Shown here in pieces: positions 47,801-62,800 of a stretch of DNA of 64,000 nucleotides. The stretch is from Rotaria sp. Silwood1 (Eukaryota > Rotifera > Eurotatoria > Philodinida > Philodinidae): NCBI GenBank assembly GCA_905250075.1, contig CAJNOP010000078.1, positions 741,781-805,780 of the forward strand, in the 5' to 3' direction. The stretch's first letter is position 1; every line of letters starts with the position of its first letter. The position numbers and the translations under genes were made by a program. The notes beneath the pieces were generated by a model that was given only the letters and a program-made list of their open reading frames with translations, searched no databases and was not told the origin of the DNA.

Positions 47801-50800
47801 ATATTATAATCAAATAATTTAATAATCTTTTTTTTTGTGTTTGTTTTACTAACATCGTGTCAATTAAAACTCGAGAATATAAACTAATTCAAATAATATT
47901 TGCTTGCTTTTAAAATATAGTATATAAATAAAAATTAATTTTTTTTGTTTATTTTCTTTTAGTCCAAACAGTCATAATTATGTTCATTCTGAAAGAGATG
48001 AATATAATAATCATCATTATTCCATAAGTAGTAAAAGTCCAATAATATCAAAAATATCTAATGAAGAAAAACTTTTATCCAATGATGATGATAATAAACG
48101 ACCACACATTCCATTATCATCATCAAAAGCCAAATGGATTGACGCTGTACGAACAGTAACACAATTAAATCAAGTAAGACAAAAAAAAAAAAAAAAGAAT
48201 CAAATGTTAATTAGACATATGTGCATTCATAGAGAAAATATTTTCATTATGCTAGATTAACGTCTATGACCTTAATTTAACTGAATTTTTTTTTCCTATT
48301 AACTTTTACCAGATTTTATATCACATATATTGTTCTTGTAACTATTGCAAATCTAATGTCGTTATATATTCTAAATATAAATTCTTTGATATAATTGTTT
48401 ATTTAACATATAGTATTCTTAGTTTTATTTATTCAAATGGTACATAAGAGGTTTTATCGTAAAAAATTCAAATCTCATTAATTATTTTTTATTTAACATA
48501 TAAATAAAATATTAATTTTCCTCAAAAGAAATGAGAATAAATCCTTTTCTCTATTAATATAACGTTAAAAGTAAAAAAAAGACATATCATTAGTCTAGAA
48601 AAAAGAAAAATCAATAAGGATTTTTCCTATTCACATATGTTAGTTTTCTGGTTCATATAAAAAAATTCTTGATGCAAAGAAGGATGCTCACAGCTGTGTA
48701 TATATATTCATGTTGTTTAAGTATAATATAGTATACGATTATGTTGAGTTTTTCGTCTCGTTCTAGAACTTCAATGAATTTTTTCTTCTTTGTAACAGCT
48801 GCTGCTTTGATTTTCTATAATGAAAACAATAAGAGAGAAGAAAATATTGTTTTTTTTTTTTTCTGTTTATCATTCGATGAAGTATATACTCGAAATAGTA
48901 CTCTTACAAATAAATAAATAAATCCATACAAGGAAAGAATGTATTCAAATCTTAATTCTGTTATAATATTTGATCGAGATCGTTCATTAGAAACAACATC
49001 AGATGTTGGAGAATATTTATATGATAATGATTTAGAATGGGATCAATCAGATTTGATTTATCATTTACCAGAGTCTGATGTATTATCATCATATGATATT
49101 AATGAAATTGCTGAAATATTACATAATCATTATCTTGAGTTTAATATATCATCACAAATAGATGAATGTTCAACACCTATTTGTCAATCAACAATAAATG
49201 ATATTATTATTCCTATAAAATCAAATAATGATTCAATAATAAGACATCGATTGTATCGAAGTTTATCTAATTTAAATTTAATAAAACAACAAAAAACATA
49301 TTTTATTTTATCAAAACATTTATCATTAATGAATATTAAATCAATTGAATGTCAATTTTTAAAACATTCAACATCATGTAAAACTATTTTAACAAAAGAA
49401 AATAATCGTCAATCATTTCTTTCTATACCTCAATCAATTGAATTTCAATCAGAACCAAAATTAATTAATACAATAACAAATATCAACATTTCATCTTTAT
49501 CACAATTCGAATTAATTCATTCATATTTAACTCAATTGAAAAATAAAGTTTATTCATTTACTTTACAAATATTTCAATCAACAAAAATACCTCTTATTAC
49601 AACAGAAGAAATTATTCAAACTTATGACATTATTGAAGAATAAATTTACATAAATAGTTTTCGTTTTATCATCATTCAATACTAAGAAAAAATTTCATCA
49701 ATATAATAAATAGATCATATTAAAAAGTATTCGATTTAAATCAATGAATTCGAAATTTAAAGAAAAGAGTCAAAAACTTAATTACAAAAGTACTTTGAAA
49801 GATTTTTATACTTTTTATCACATTTAGGAAATCTATTATGTAGAAAATATTCTGGTTTTTTTTTTTCATCAACAAGTAACGAATAATTGTTATGACAAAG
49901 TGCAAACTCATAATATGTACTTCATTATTATTACAGATTTAATCGAAATGATCTTTGTACTGTATAATATGAGAATTTGAATGTATTTTACTAATGGCAA
50001 TAAACTAATTAATTGAAATTATTTTTTGTTTCTGAATTAGGATTAATGAAAAATCTTGTTTTTTTTTTACTCTTTGTTAATTTTTATTACTGTTTAACCT
50101 AGATGATAAATATGTAAGAGAAAACTTTGCGCTAATTATTTTCTACTACTCTGAATATTATCGAGATGATCAATCGTTTAGAAATAGAGATAAGTATAAA
50201 AATAGACAGGTCTTTTCTTTTTGTCCTTGTAACGTTTGATGAAAGTGATAGTTCCAATTAATATGAAGAAACTCAAGATAGACTTTATCCTTGTTGTTTT
50301 TGTCAAGTCTCTTGATTATTATTCTAGATTGATTGCATATAGTTATCTTTCATAGAAAAAAAAAACAGGAAACATTCAAAACTTTAGAAAAAAAAAAAAT
50401 ATATTTTTCTGTGATTAAATCTATTTGAAAAATTAGCTATATTTCTTTAAATAATGAATTAGAATGGCGTAGAATATATTTTCTTTTGTTCATTTCAATT
50501 ACTCATATAAAAATAGTCAGATAAATAATATAAAAACATAATATTATAATGAATTGATTTTCCCTAAAGAAAACTAAATATGTCAAATAAAAAAAGATGA
50601 TTCTTTTAGTAAATTAAGTCACATAGGAACAAAAAGAATGTTGATTATTATTCATATTCTTTTTCTATTTCGTTTAATACCTTTCTTGCTTTCTCTCAGT
50701 TGTTATCTATCGACATTGACAATTATTCCTACTGTTGCTTTACTCATTTAATAGGCTAAGTGTGTTTTTATCTGGTCCATCAATGTTTCTCTTTTTCTCG

Positions 50801-53800
50801 GTTATTTTCTTAGCTATGTTTTGTCGTCCTAGTAGCCATAGAAAGTTATTGCGTGACATTATGCCCAACAAGAAGAATGAAAGAAAAGAGAAAAACAACA
50901 AGTTCTACATTAGTATTTCTCTTTCTCATTTCTTCTTCTTCGTTTTTTTTTGTTCCTTTGTCTTTCTTCTATGTTTTATGAAAGAGACAAAAAAAAAGAA
51001 GATGGTACTGTCTTCAGGATGATACCGTAAGCGAATATGCATCATCCTAATAAAACTAGATGAGAAAATGTATTATATCCATGGTGTACCGGTTTGTCCA
51101 CCATTATGTCCTCCTTTATCACATACCGATTTAGTTTCTTCATCTGAAGAAAATCTTAATCATCGATCAAATTTTTCAACAAATGAAAAATTAAGTACAT
51201 ATGCCAAACAATTTAGTCGTCATTTTGTTTTTCCATTTTCTCGAAAAGAAAATTTTGATGATGAAACAAATATTGATGAAGAATTCGATGAAATATCTTT
51301 ATCAGACAATTATTGTGTGAGTTTTTTTTGTAGAATATAATTTATCATTATAGTAAAGATGATTAAATCTGTTTTTAATATAAGAAAATAAAAAGAAACA
51401 TATTATCTTCTTTTTTTTTTTATTTTCATAGAATTCTCATGGTAAAGCAGAAAATCTTAATGATGAAAGAACGAATACAAGACAAAGTTTAACATTAGTT
51501 GGTACTGATGGGTTACCGATCACGAAAAGAATTCTTCCAGGCATAACTAATATTACAAATAATCATAATAACAAAATAACTGATGATGGAATGGGAAAAA
51601 CGACAAATGGGGGAATTAACAATGGAAAGTATGTTCTATGATTTGACTTTTTATATCAAAAATCATGATAAATAAATGATTAATCCTACAGTTTTGCCTG
51701 AAAATGTGATAGATTAATCAATAATCCAATAAGTTAGAAAAAAAAAAGGAAGTTTTTCTAATTTTAGAATATCGAAAGAGAAAAATTAATAATTTATTTT
51801 TCTTGAACATCGAATTTTTTCAATTAATTAATATTCAAGAATTTTTTTTTTTTTTTAAAAATATTTCATATTGAATAAGTCAAAAAATCAATTTGAAATA
51901 GAATATATCTTTTTCTAATATCTTAATAATTATAACTGATGTATCTATTATGTAATAATTATCAAAGTGTTCTATGATCATTTTATTTAATATGTATATA
52001 TAAAAGAAAAATTCCTATAATATTATGTTGATTAGATAATATAACATATGTTACTTAGCTTCTGCTTGTTCTTATAATAAATAAAACATATTTTTTTAAA
52101 ATTTAAGAGAAACAAAAAAAAACATAGATCATCAATATTTTCTATATGAACTATTTCATTTTTTTTCTAATAAAATCCAATGAAGTAAATAATTGAATTT
52201 TAAATTCACATATTTGTAGTAAGATAATAAGATATTCTATAGAAAACATCGAACTAATAACAAAAACGTCATTCTGTAAGACGAACTCTAATAATTGTTG
52301 AAAGTTGACAATTAATTATGATAAAAGATTACGACATGTTTGTCGTTTTATTTATCTGATGTTTAGCTATCTGGAATGGCTTGTTTATAATATATATTGT
52401 ATGTTTAATGGGATTTTCAGATAACTGTTCTGAAAAAATTAATCGCTAATTTTTTTTTTGTTTCTTGTTAGTTATTCTTTGTTCCATATGATAAGATGCC
52501 GCTTTAATAGAATTCATTCAGTCATATTAAATTAATGAGAAACAAATATGTCCGTTTAGTACTATTCCATTAGAAAATGATGTTGAAACAAACCTTTTTG
52601 TTTTTGTTTAATTTAAATTTAATATTATTTAATCTATTCTTATATGTTTAATCTAATAAATAAATAAATATTAAAATATTAAAATTTTTCTTTTGTTTTT
52701 ATTATGATTAATTTATTCAATGATATATAAAATGTTTTTTTTTTGTTGTCTAATTAATGTCGAACAAGAAATCTGATATATTTCTTTCATATGACATTAT
52801 AACCTTATATAACATATGACAAGTTGTTTAATATGTCAATCATAAGACTTGTTCGAACAAATTCAATTAAATAGGATTTATTTGCTAATTAATCAAATAA
52901 ACTGTCAGATTTTGAACTAAATTTAATCTTAATTTAATATTGAATAAGATCAATTTAAACATTATGTAAAATGATAAATAGAATACTTTAAATAAGTCTT
53001 AGTTTATTTATTGAAAATGTTTTTTTTTTTTTTCGAGAAAAGATATGATTAATTTTTGTTTTCTTTATTCTATTTAATCAAAGATCAAATAATAAAATAG
53101 GAAGTCATAGACTTTTGTTCAATCAGAAAAAGATTCGTCTTTGAGAGAAAAATAGTTACTTACCGAACTTTCTTTTTTCTCGATCGATCAATGATTATTT
53201 ACTTTACAACAAAACAAAAGAGAAAGAGAGAAAAGAATGCATAATAGTTATGAATTGTCATATGAATGTTTTCTATTTAACATACTTTTTTATTATCATT
53301 ATTAATTAACAATGTCTAATGATAATGATAATGATATAAATGATAATCATTATGAATTTATGCGTCGTTATACACAAGAATATTTACAACAATTATTTAT
53401 ATTTAATGAAAGAAAATCATTGAGAAGTCGACGATACTCACAATTTCCTTTATACTTAGACGATTGGTTGGATATTTTCTTTAAAAAAAAACAAATCATC
53501 TAATAAATGGTTATAAAATTTTTTTTTTCTGTTTATTTTCTTGTTTCAGTAATGTATCCGGTGATCAACAAGTAAATAATGCATTTTATAATTGTATTGA
53601 TAGTGCACCGGATATACCTGAACGAGGAAAAACTGTTCCATTGGGTCTTGATATGGTATTAATTAAATAAAATAAAAAATTTTCTTATCCTTGTGTATGT
53701 GTATTTATTCTTAAAGGGTTTATCACTTAGTAAACGATCAGCTGGAGTTCCAAGTGCTATTGGAAGACATAATTTAAATGATGAAGAACTTGTAAATAAA

Positions 53801-56800
53801 TTTAAATTAATAATTAATTTCTTTATTTGTGTTTTATGTTTTGTTTTAATATATAATTTTAGCGTACACATGTATATAAAAAAACTCTTCAAGCATTAAT
53901 CTATCCAATATCATTAACAACTCCTCATGATTTTGAATTTTGTTCATTTACACATCCAACATATTGTTATGAATGTGAAGGTCTCCTATGGGGTATTGCA
54001 AGACAAGGTTTAAAATGTCGAGAATGTGGTGTTAAATGCCATGAAAAATGTAAAGATCTTCTTAATGCTGATTGTCTTCAACGTAAGCAGTTTTTTTTAT
54101 TCATTTAATCAAAAACTTATGTTATTATTATTGATTTTTGTTGTTGTATTACGAAAATTAAGCTTTTAATATAATTTTTTTCACATGTTCTTGTCTGTTT
54201 GACACATATTCGAGTGCATGTCATTGTTGTTTCAGTTTCATTAGTTTCCATGGTCTATCCGAATGATGATCCAGAAAAGACTTTCTACATGACCGTCGAG
54301 GAGCAACGTATGAATCAGTATAGAGTTAATAAAATATATGCTTTATTTAAATGAAACTTTAATTTATTATCAAAATGCTTTGAATCCTGCACGCTATTTA
54401 CTTTGATTTAAGTCTCGATCATTTATAGTTTGCTTGTTTTTTTTCTTCACAGTGTGATTATCTCTTTGCAAATTATTGAATTTTCTTCCTCATATATTGA
54501 TAATGATGATCAAGTTCAATATTTCGAAAACTTTTATTTTGATTTTGTATTTATATATAGGACGTGCACAGAAAAATGCCAAACATGGTGCCGATGACAA
54601 GGCAAAAAATTTAATGGAAGCAATGCATGAAAAAATGACACTCAGGGAAACGACACGACCTCTTTTATTTAAGACAATCAGGTAAATACTTTCTTTTTTT
54701 TTGTTTTTGTTTTATAGAAAAACTTTAATTAAATCTAAATTTAAATATAAAGGGATGTATTTAATGTTGATGAAAAATCTCATGTTGGTCATATGAAAGC
54801 TGTTAAACAGAGTGTACTTGATGGTACATCAAAATGGTCAGCTAAATTGGCAATAACTGGTAAATCATTATATAAACATATTCTTTTGTTTTGTTTTACT
54901 TATATTTTGAAAAAATTTGTTTTAGTGATAAGTGCTCAAGGTTTAATAGCTAAAGATAAATCTGGAACATCAGATCCATATGTAACTGTTCAAGTTGGAA
55001 AAGTTAAAAAACGTACAAAAACAGTTTATTCAGAATTAAATCCAACATGGAATGAAAAATTTTTCTTGTAATTTCAAATAAAAAAAAAAATGATTTATAT
55101 TTAGAAAAGAAAAAAAGATATTTATTATTTTGTTTAGTGAATGTCATAATTCATGTGATCGAATTAAAGTTCGAGTATGGTAAGATTTATTTAATCATTT
55201 CTTTTTTTGTTTTATATAATCTATATTAAAAATAAAAATTATTTTAAATAGGGATGAAGATGATGATATTCGAGCAAAATTAATGCAAAAATTAACTCGT
55301 GAATCAGATGATTTTCTTGGACAAACAATAATTGAAGTTCGAACATTATCAGGTGAAATGGATGTTTGGTATAATTTAGAAAAACGAACAGATAAATCAG
55401 CTGTTTCTGGTGCTATTCGTCTTCATATTTCAGTTGAAATAAAAGGAGAAGAAAAAGTAGCTCCATATCATGCACAATATACTTGTTTACATGAAAATTT
55501 ATTTTATACATTATGTGAAAATAATAATGGTCAACCTATTATTCCAGAAGCTAAAGGAGTAAGATTTTATTCTTTTCTTTTTTATTATTTTAAATAAAAT
55601 AATTTTTTTTTTAAATAAAAGGATGATGCATGGAAAGTTTATTTTGATGAACCTTCTCAAGAAATAGTTAATGAATTTGCTATTCGTTATGGTATTGAAT
55701 CAATTTATCAAGCTATGACGTAAATTTTTAGAAAACGTTTTTTTTTTTTTTTTTTGTTTGTCAAAGGAAAAACTTTTGTTTTGTTTTTCTATCAATAGTC
55801 ATTTTGCTTGTTTATCAACAAAATATATGTGTCCCGGTGTTCCTGCTGTGATGAGTACACTTTTGGCTAATATAAATGCTTACTATGCACATACAACAGC
55901 AACGACTGCAGTATCAGCTGCAGATCAATTTGCTGCTTCCAATTTTGGAGTAAGTTTTCAAGTTGAATATAACACATTTCTTACTTATATATTTTTATTT
56001 AAAAAAAAAAACAAAGAATATTATTTCGTCTCAAGAAAAAATCAAAATAAAGGGATTTTAAATTAAAATTTTGCTCATAAATAACTGATATGCTATTTAG
56101 CAATGTCCTGAAGTTTTTCAGCAAAAACTGTTGTTTACTCTTGAAAATACGATATGTTGAACAGAAGCCGAATTTCATCAGTTTTTTGAAAAATGTTGCT
56201 GGTTTTTTTCTGCGTCCAATATTTTAATAATAAAGCATCCATTTTGACTGAACATTTCAGAACAATTTAAGGATCATATTAACTGATTAAGGGCGAAATT
56301 TTAGATCGAAATTCCTGTTTTTTCAAAGGTTTTTGGAAGGTTCAAGATTTCTACTAAAGGACGTTGTGTAACTCTAGAAGAAAAACAAGGTACTTCGTTA
56401 TAGCTATAATATAAGCGTACTGAGGGTCAATCAACTCTATATTTATGGTTATCTTCCTTCTGTTGCAAGAAAAACCTCCTTGGGCTTTTAAGGGTTAACA
56501 TAAAAATACTTAATGAAATTTCTCTGGAAAATCTAATTTGTATATTGAAATGTGAACGATTGCTGATCGTTCTTTCTTTTAGCTAAGAAGTAAAATCGAA
56601 TCTAATAAGACTTAGTTGGAATAGAATATAAAATTAAATTAAAAATATTGATTACTAATGTAGTGAATATGATCATTATTTCTTAGGTAATTAAGATCTC
56701 TTTAAAAAGAACTTCTTTTTTTTTTCCAAAAAAATGTCATTGCGTCCCAAAAGTGTGACAAATCACATGGGAAATAACTCATTTTTCATCTATAGTAATT

Positions 56801-59800
56801 TTGTTCTAGTTCATATTAGGTGGTACATTGACTTTTCTTCTCTATTGATTTTTGTATATTTCAATCAAACAAGCCGAGAATGAGCGACAATAGAAGTTTT
56901 AAACATTATTTATCTCTTTCGTTGAATATAAGCTTTTTAAGAAAATATTTCCGTCACGAAGCTCGTATGACAAAAGAGAAAAACACTTAATATATCGGAT
57001 CTTTGATTATTCTTCGGAAAAAAAAATATATTATTAAACGTTTCTGGAACTTCAAATAAAAGTTTGTTAGTTTTTCCTATTGATTTAAAAGAAATATCTT
57101 CTAATTCTTTTGGTAGTAAATTTCTTGATTTATAAAATATCTGAATTTGATAAGACTGTATAATTTCTTCCAAGTTTATAATAATGATGTATTAGAACTT
57201 AATATTATTCTAAAGTTTTGAGTATGTGCACGATATTTATATATTTTTTTTTTTTTTATATTTAGAAAGAGAAATTTATAAAATTGCTCGATCAATTACA
57301 CAATTCAATTCGTATTGATTTATCAATGTATCGAGTAAGAAAACTAATCTTTTTGAATTGTGCTTTATAAAAAAACTAATTTTGTTAACAATTAGAATAA
57401 TTTTCCTTCATCAAGTATGGATCGAATGCAAGATTTAAAATCAACAGTTGATCTTCTTACATCTATAACATTTTTTCGTATGAAGGTAATTGATTTTTTT
57501 TTCGATTTTTTTTTTTGTGTTATTAATTAATCGATTGAGATAAAAAATGAAAAGAAATAGATATAGAATATAATAAAACATTAATAGTTTGGAGGAATCG
57601 TTTGTTTACGAACATCGATCAATAATCAGGTAAGTTTGAGCATGGTTTGACTGCATGATATCAATGAATTTTTATATCTTTATTTTAAATAAATATCGAT
57701 CGATATTCATTGAATAGTTTTATAAATGATCATTTCTTTTGTTTTTCTTCTTATTTTCATTATTCGTAATAAGAAGAAACAAAAATGAACGGAAATAGAT
57801 TTTCTTTTTTTTTTTTTTTTTGTTTCTCATTCTTTCTTTCTCATTTGGTTACTCTTTAACGGATATAATAAAAACATAAATAGTGTTATTCCTCTTGTTG
57901 TTAACAGTATTTATATGTAAGTGCTTGTTGTTCAAATCGAAAAACTAATGAATGATATAGCAAATTTTTATGAACATTTACCAAATCCTTATTGTTTTTG
58001 TTTTTTTAATAATAATGTTCAGGTTCAAGAATTAAGTTCACCACCACGTGCATCTGGTGTTGTTAAAGATTGTGTCAAAAATTGTATTCGTCACACATAC
58101 AATTTTCTTTTTGCTAATTGTGATGAAGTTTATAAAAGAGAATCAAAACAACAAACAAATACAACAACAACAACAACAACATCAATAACAGATAATACTG
58201 AACAAAATGAAGATGGAATTCAAACATTATCTACAACAACAAATGTTATTGGTCCTAGTCTTAAAAGTTTACAATTTTGGCATCAACTTATGTATTTATT
58301 AACATGTATTATATCTGAAGATAGAGAACGATATAGTTTGGTACTTAATCAGTTAGTTTCATTTATGTTCAATATTGATTTATTATTTAATGTTCGTTTG
58401 TTTGTTTTTTTAGATTTCCATCGGAATTAAACGTAGGTCATATTAGTGCAGATACTTTATGGAAACTTTTATCAGTTGATCTTAAAGATCATCTTGAAGG
58501 TAAATATTATTTTGAATGATTTTCAAATAGAGAGTCATTCTTGTATTTTTATATAATTAATTTTTTATCTGTAAAATAGTATCTAAGTATATCATGAGTA
58601 ATTAATATGACGAAAAAGGAAAAGAATGTTGTGCATCATTCTACCGGAGATGAAATTCGTCCTGTCGATAATTAGTTTTTTTTACTACGTAAAAAATAAT
58701 TATCGAATATATAAGAAGGTTAGTTCAATTTTCAAAAAAAAAAAAAGATCAAAATAAGAAAATCAATTTGTTTTTTTGAGAGATAAAAAAAAAAGCAAGT
58801 TGAATTCTAATAATAATAAATATATTAGTGACTGATCTGACTAAATAAATTTATTCTATGATGTATTATCGAAGAAAAAAAAAAAAAAAGCTAACAATAA
58901 AAATGAAAGCATATTCTATTATTTGACTAATGAGAAATATTTATATAAAAAGCTCTTCTATTTGAATAGTAAAACATTTCCTCATTTTTATCATAGAATA
59001 CTTGACTTGTCTATTCTACACATTATTAATCGTACTGAATATAAACTAGGACAATATTTTTATTTATTAGAAGCGTTAATCATTCTGTCAGAATTCTGAC
59101 GAAAGGTTTATTCAAAAAAAAAAATCTCTCACAAAATTTGTCAGGAAGTTATGATATACATTGTTTAATAATATTGTTATAGAAACAAATAAGAAAACTA
59201 CTGTGACATTTGTTCAATTCAACTAACATTGTTTTTTTGTTGTTGTGTAAAACGGTTTCATAAGACAAACATTCAATTAGTTTTTCTTGACTAGATTGTA
59301 GTACAAATATACTTGTAAAACATGCCATATCTGGTAAATTCAAATCAATCGGAAATCTTTCGAATTCAATTATATTTAATTTAATGAAGATAATAAATAT
59401 CTCGATAAAAATAATATTATTAAAAAGTATCTTTGATGAAATCTAGCACATAAATCATTGAGATATGTTTTATTTAATCTTATTTATCTATATATATTTA
59501 CAAAGTATATAAAATAGTTGTTTTTTTTTCCTTAAAAATAGTTTACAATCAGTTGAATATTCATTAACAAGAAAAAAAAAACGACAAGATAATAAATATG
59601 TCATTATTTTTAGAACATGCTCGAATTCCACCAGAACGTCGTGAAGTAAAAAGTGCTGATTATATGAATCTACATTTTATGGTCAAACGATTTTATGATA
59701 CATCAGTTAAAATAATTCCTGAAGCAAAAAATATTGTTCCAGAATATCCAAAGTAATTCATTTTCTTTCTGTTTTTTTTTCTTCATTTTATTCAGTTTCC

Positions 59801-62800
59801 TTATTTCGAATAATCATTACTCATATACAGTGCCTATACACCCAAAGACTTTAAACGGTAATCATATATAAAAACAGATAATACATGAGCAAAATGCGCT
59901 TCTCTTTTTGCCGGCATGATTGAACGCGACCAAAAATAATTAAGTGGCATGAAATTTTTAGTTTTTTTTTTAAAAAGCGTCATTTTTCTTTTCTTTATGA
60001 ATTGATCAAATAATTTCTTTTTTATTTTTATTAAGATGGTTTGAACCTTTTGTAATGCAATGGCTTAATGAAAATGATGATATGTCTATGGAATATCTTC
60101 ATAATGCACTTGAAAAAGATCGACAAACAGGAGTAAGTTAATAGATTGTAATCTATATTCGAATATATATATTTTTATATTTGGAATTTAGTTTCAACAA
60201 ACATCTGAACATTGTTTATTTTCTTCATCAGTTGTTGATGTATTTACACAATTAAATCAATGTCATGGTATAATAAAAACTCTTGATCTTCATGATCCAC
60301 TTGTTATAGCTAAATATATGAAACGTTTTTCTATAACTATATCACAAGTTTTACTTGGTTATGCAAATGCAATACGTCGAACATTTGAACATGCTGGAGG
60401 ACAAGATAGAATTTGTTCTATATTAATGAATAATATTCAACAATTAAGATTAAATTTAGAACAATTATATGAATTAATGGGTGGTGCACAATTAGATGAT
60501 GAAACTAAAACAATGCTTAATGATTTACAAAAACAATTAAGTGATGTTCTTGATGAATTAAGTGCAACTTTTGTTAAAAGTATTGAACCAACAATAAGAC
60601 AATGTATTGAAGAAGTTTATAAACAATTACAACAAATAAAAGGAAATCAAATCGGAATGGGTAATACTAGTGGACAACAAAAAGGAGCTGAAGCTATGCT
60701 TGTTACCAAACCATTATTAGATTATCTTGATCAAAGGTATTTACAAAAAAAAGAATTTTTATTTTATAAATAGATTTTCATCAAACAAACTTCTATTCAA
60801 TTAATCGTTCAAAACTCAAAGAGGTTTTTCTTACAACAGAAGAATGATAACTATAAATATAGAGTTGATGGATCCTCAGTACGCTTATACTATAGCTATA
60901 GCGAATTACCTTGTTCTTCTTCTAGAGTTACACAACGTCCTTTAGCAAAAATCTTGAACTTTCCAAAAACCTTTAAAAAAATAGGAATTTCGATCTAAAA
61001 TTTCGCCCTTAATCAGTTAATATCATCCTTAAATTGTTGTGAAATTTTCAGTCAAAATCAATGCTTTATTATTGAGATATTAGACGCAGAAAAAAATCGG
61101 CAACATTTTGCAAAAAAAACTGATAAAATCCGGCTTCTCTTCAACATGTCGTATTTTCAAGAGTAAACAACAGTTTTTGCTGAAAAACTTCAGGATATTG
61201 CTAAATAGCATATCAGTTATTTATGAGCAAAATTTCAAGTCAAAATCCTTTTGTTTTGATTTTTTCTTGAGACGAAATATCCCATAGAAAGAACTTTTTC
61301 TTTATAATAGTACTCTGCGTTAGTGGAATGGTTTAAAATTTACGAGATATTTTCATCTCTGTCTGATTACTAAGATCATGTCAGTTCAGAAAAATGTTCG
61401 TTTTTTTGCATATAAGCTCTTGTAATGAAATTTATTGAAAGTATTCTTATGTGCCTTGGAAGGAACATTGGGCTCTTAACGATTAATTAGAAAAACTTGA
61501 TCTATTTAACAGTTCATAGATAGTCATAGAAAACAAATGAATTTCTCTAAAATGTAACCAGTAAATTCAAATATACAGAACAATAAGAAACTAGGCCAAA
61601 GGTTAACAATTTTATTTAATAATAGTTTGTTATAGTTGAGAGATTCAATGCGAATTATTTCTTATTTTTTTTTAACAAGAGAAAAATTATAATATAGTAT
61701 GCTTCTAAAGCTAAGTAAACGAATAAATCAGTTATTGTAAAATAGATTACCGTTGAAAAACTAAAACTAATATAAATATAAAATTCCGTGAATAATTTGA
61801 ATAGAATCTAAGTGATTGATATTTAATTTATATATATATATATATTTTTTTTTTTTCTGTTAGATTAACATTCTTCGCAAATCAATGTGAAAAAACAGTA
61901 TTAAAACGTCTTCTTAAAGAATTATGGAAAGCTGTTATTAGTGATTTAGAAAAAGTTATTGTTTTACCACCATTTTCAGATTCCAAACATCTGTTAACAA
62001 TTCCATCAGCAAGAATAGAAGATGCTTATCGTCTTTTATCTGGGGTTTGTTATTTTATTTTCATATATTAATATAATTATAAAATATTTTTTTCTTTAAT
62101 TAAATAGGAATTAGGTCGAGATAGTGATCGAAGTTTAACTCAAAAACAATGTCAAATATTAGATCGTGGTTTAGAAGATTTAAAAGAATTCTTTCATGCA
62201 TCTGGACAAGGTTTAAAACGAAATTATTTAGAAAAAACATTAGAATTACAATCACTTAAATATGCTCTTTCATTATATACACAAACAACTGATTCATTAA
62301 TTAAAACATTTGTTAAAACTGAAAGAGATCAAGGTATAATATATTTAGTCATTTTATTATTATAAAATTTATTTATTAAAGATCGACCAGCATTAGAAGA
62401 ATCTTTCGGTGAAGTATCAATACAAGTTGATTTATTTACACATCCAGGTAGTGGTGAACATAAAGTTACTGTTAAAGGTATAAAATAAAAAGCGAATATT
62501 TTATCATATATATAATTATTATTATTATTCTTTAAGTTGTTGCTGCAAATGGTCTTAAATGGCGTACATCAGGAATGTTTCGTCCATATGTTGAATTAGC
62601 AATGTGTGGTCCACATTTAAGTGATAAAAAACGTAAACAAACAACGAAAACAAAAAGTAATACATGGATACCAAAATATAATGAAACATTTCATTTGTAA
62701 GTTTTTTCATTATTATTATTCGAATTATAAAATAATAAATAAGAAAAGAAAAAATTAAAATTAATTATTTTAGTCTATTGGGTAATGAAGAAGAACCAGA

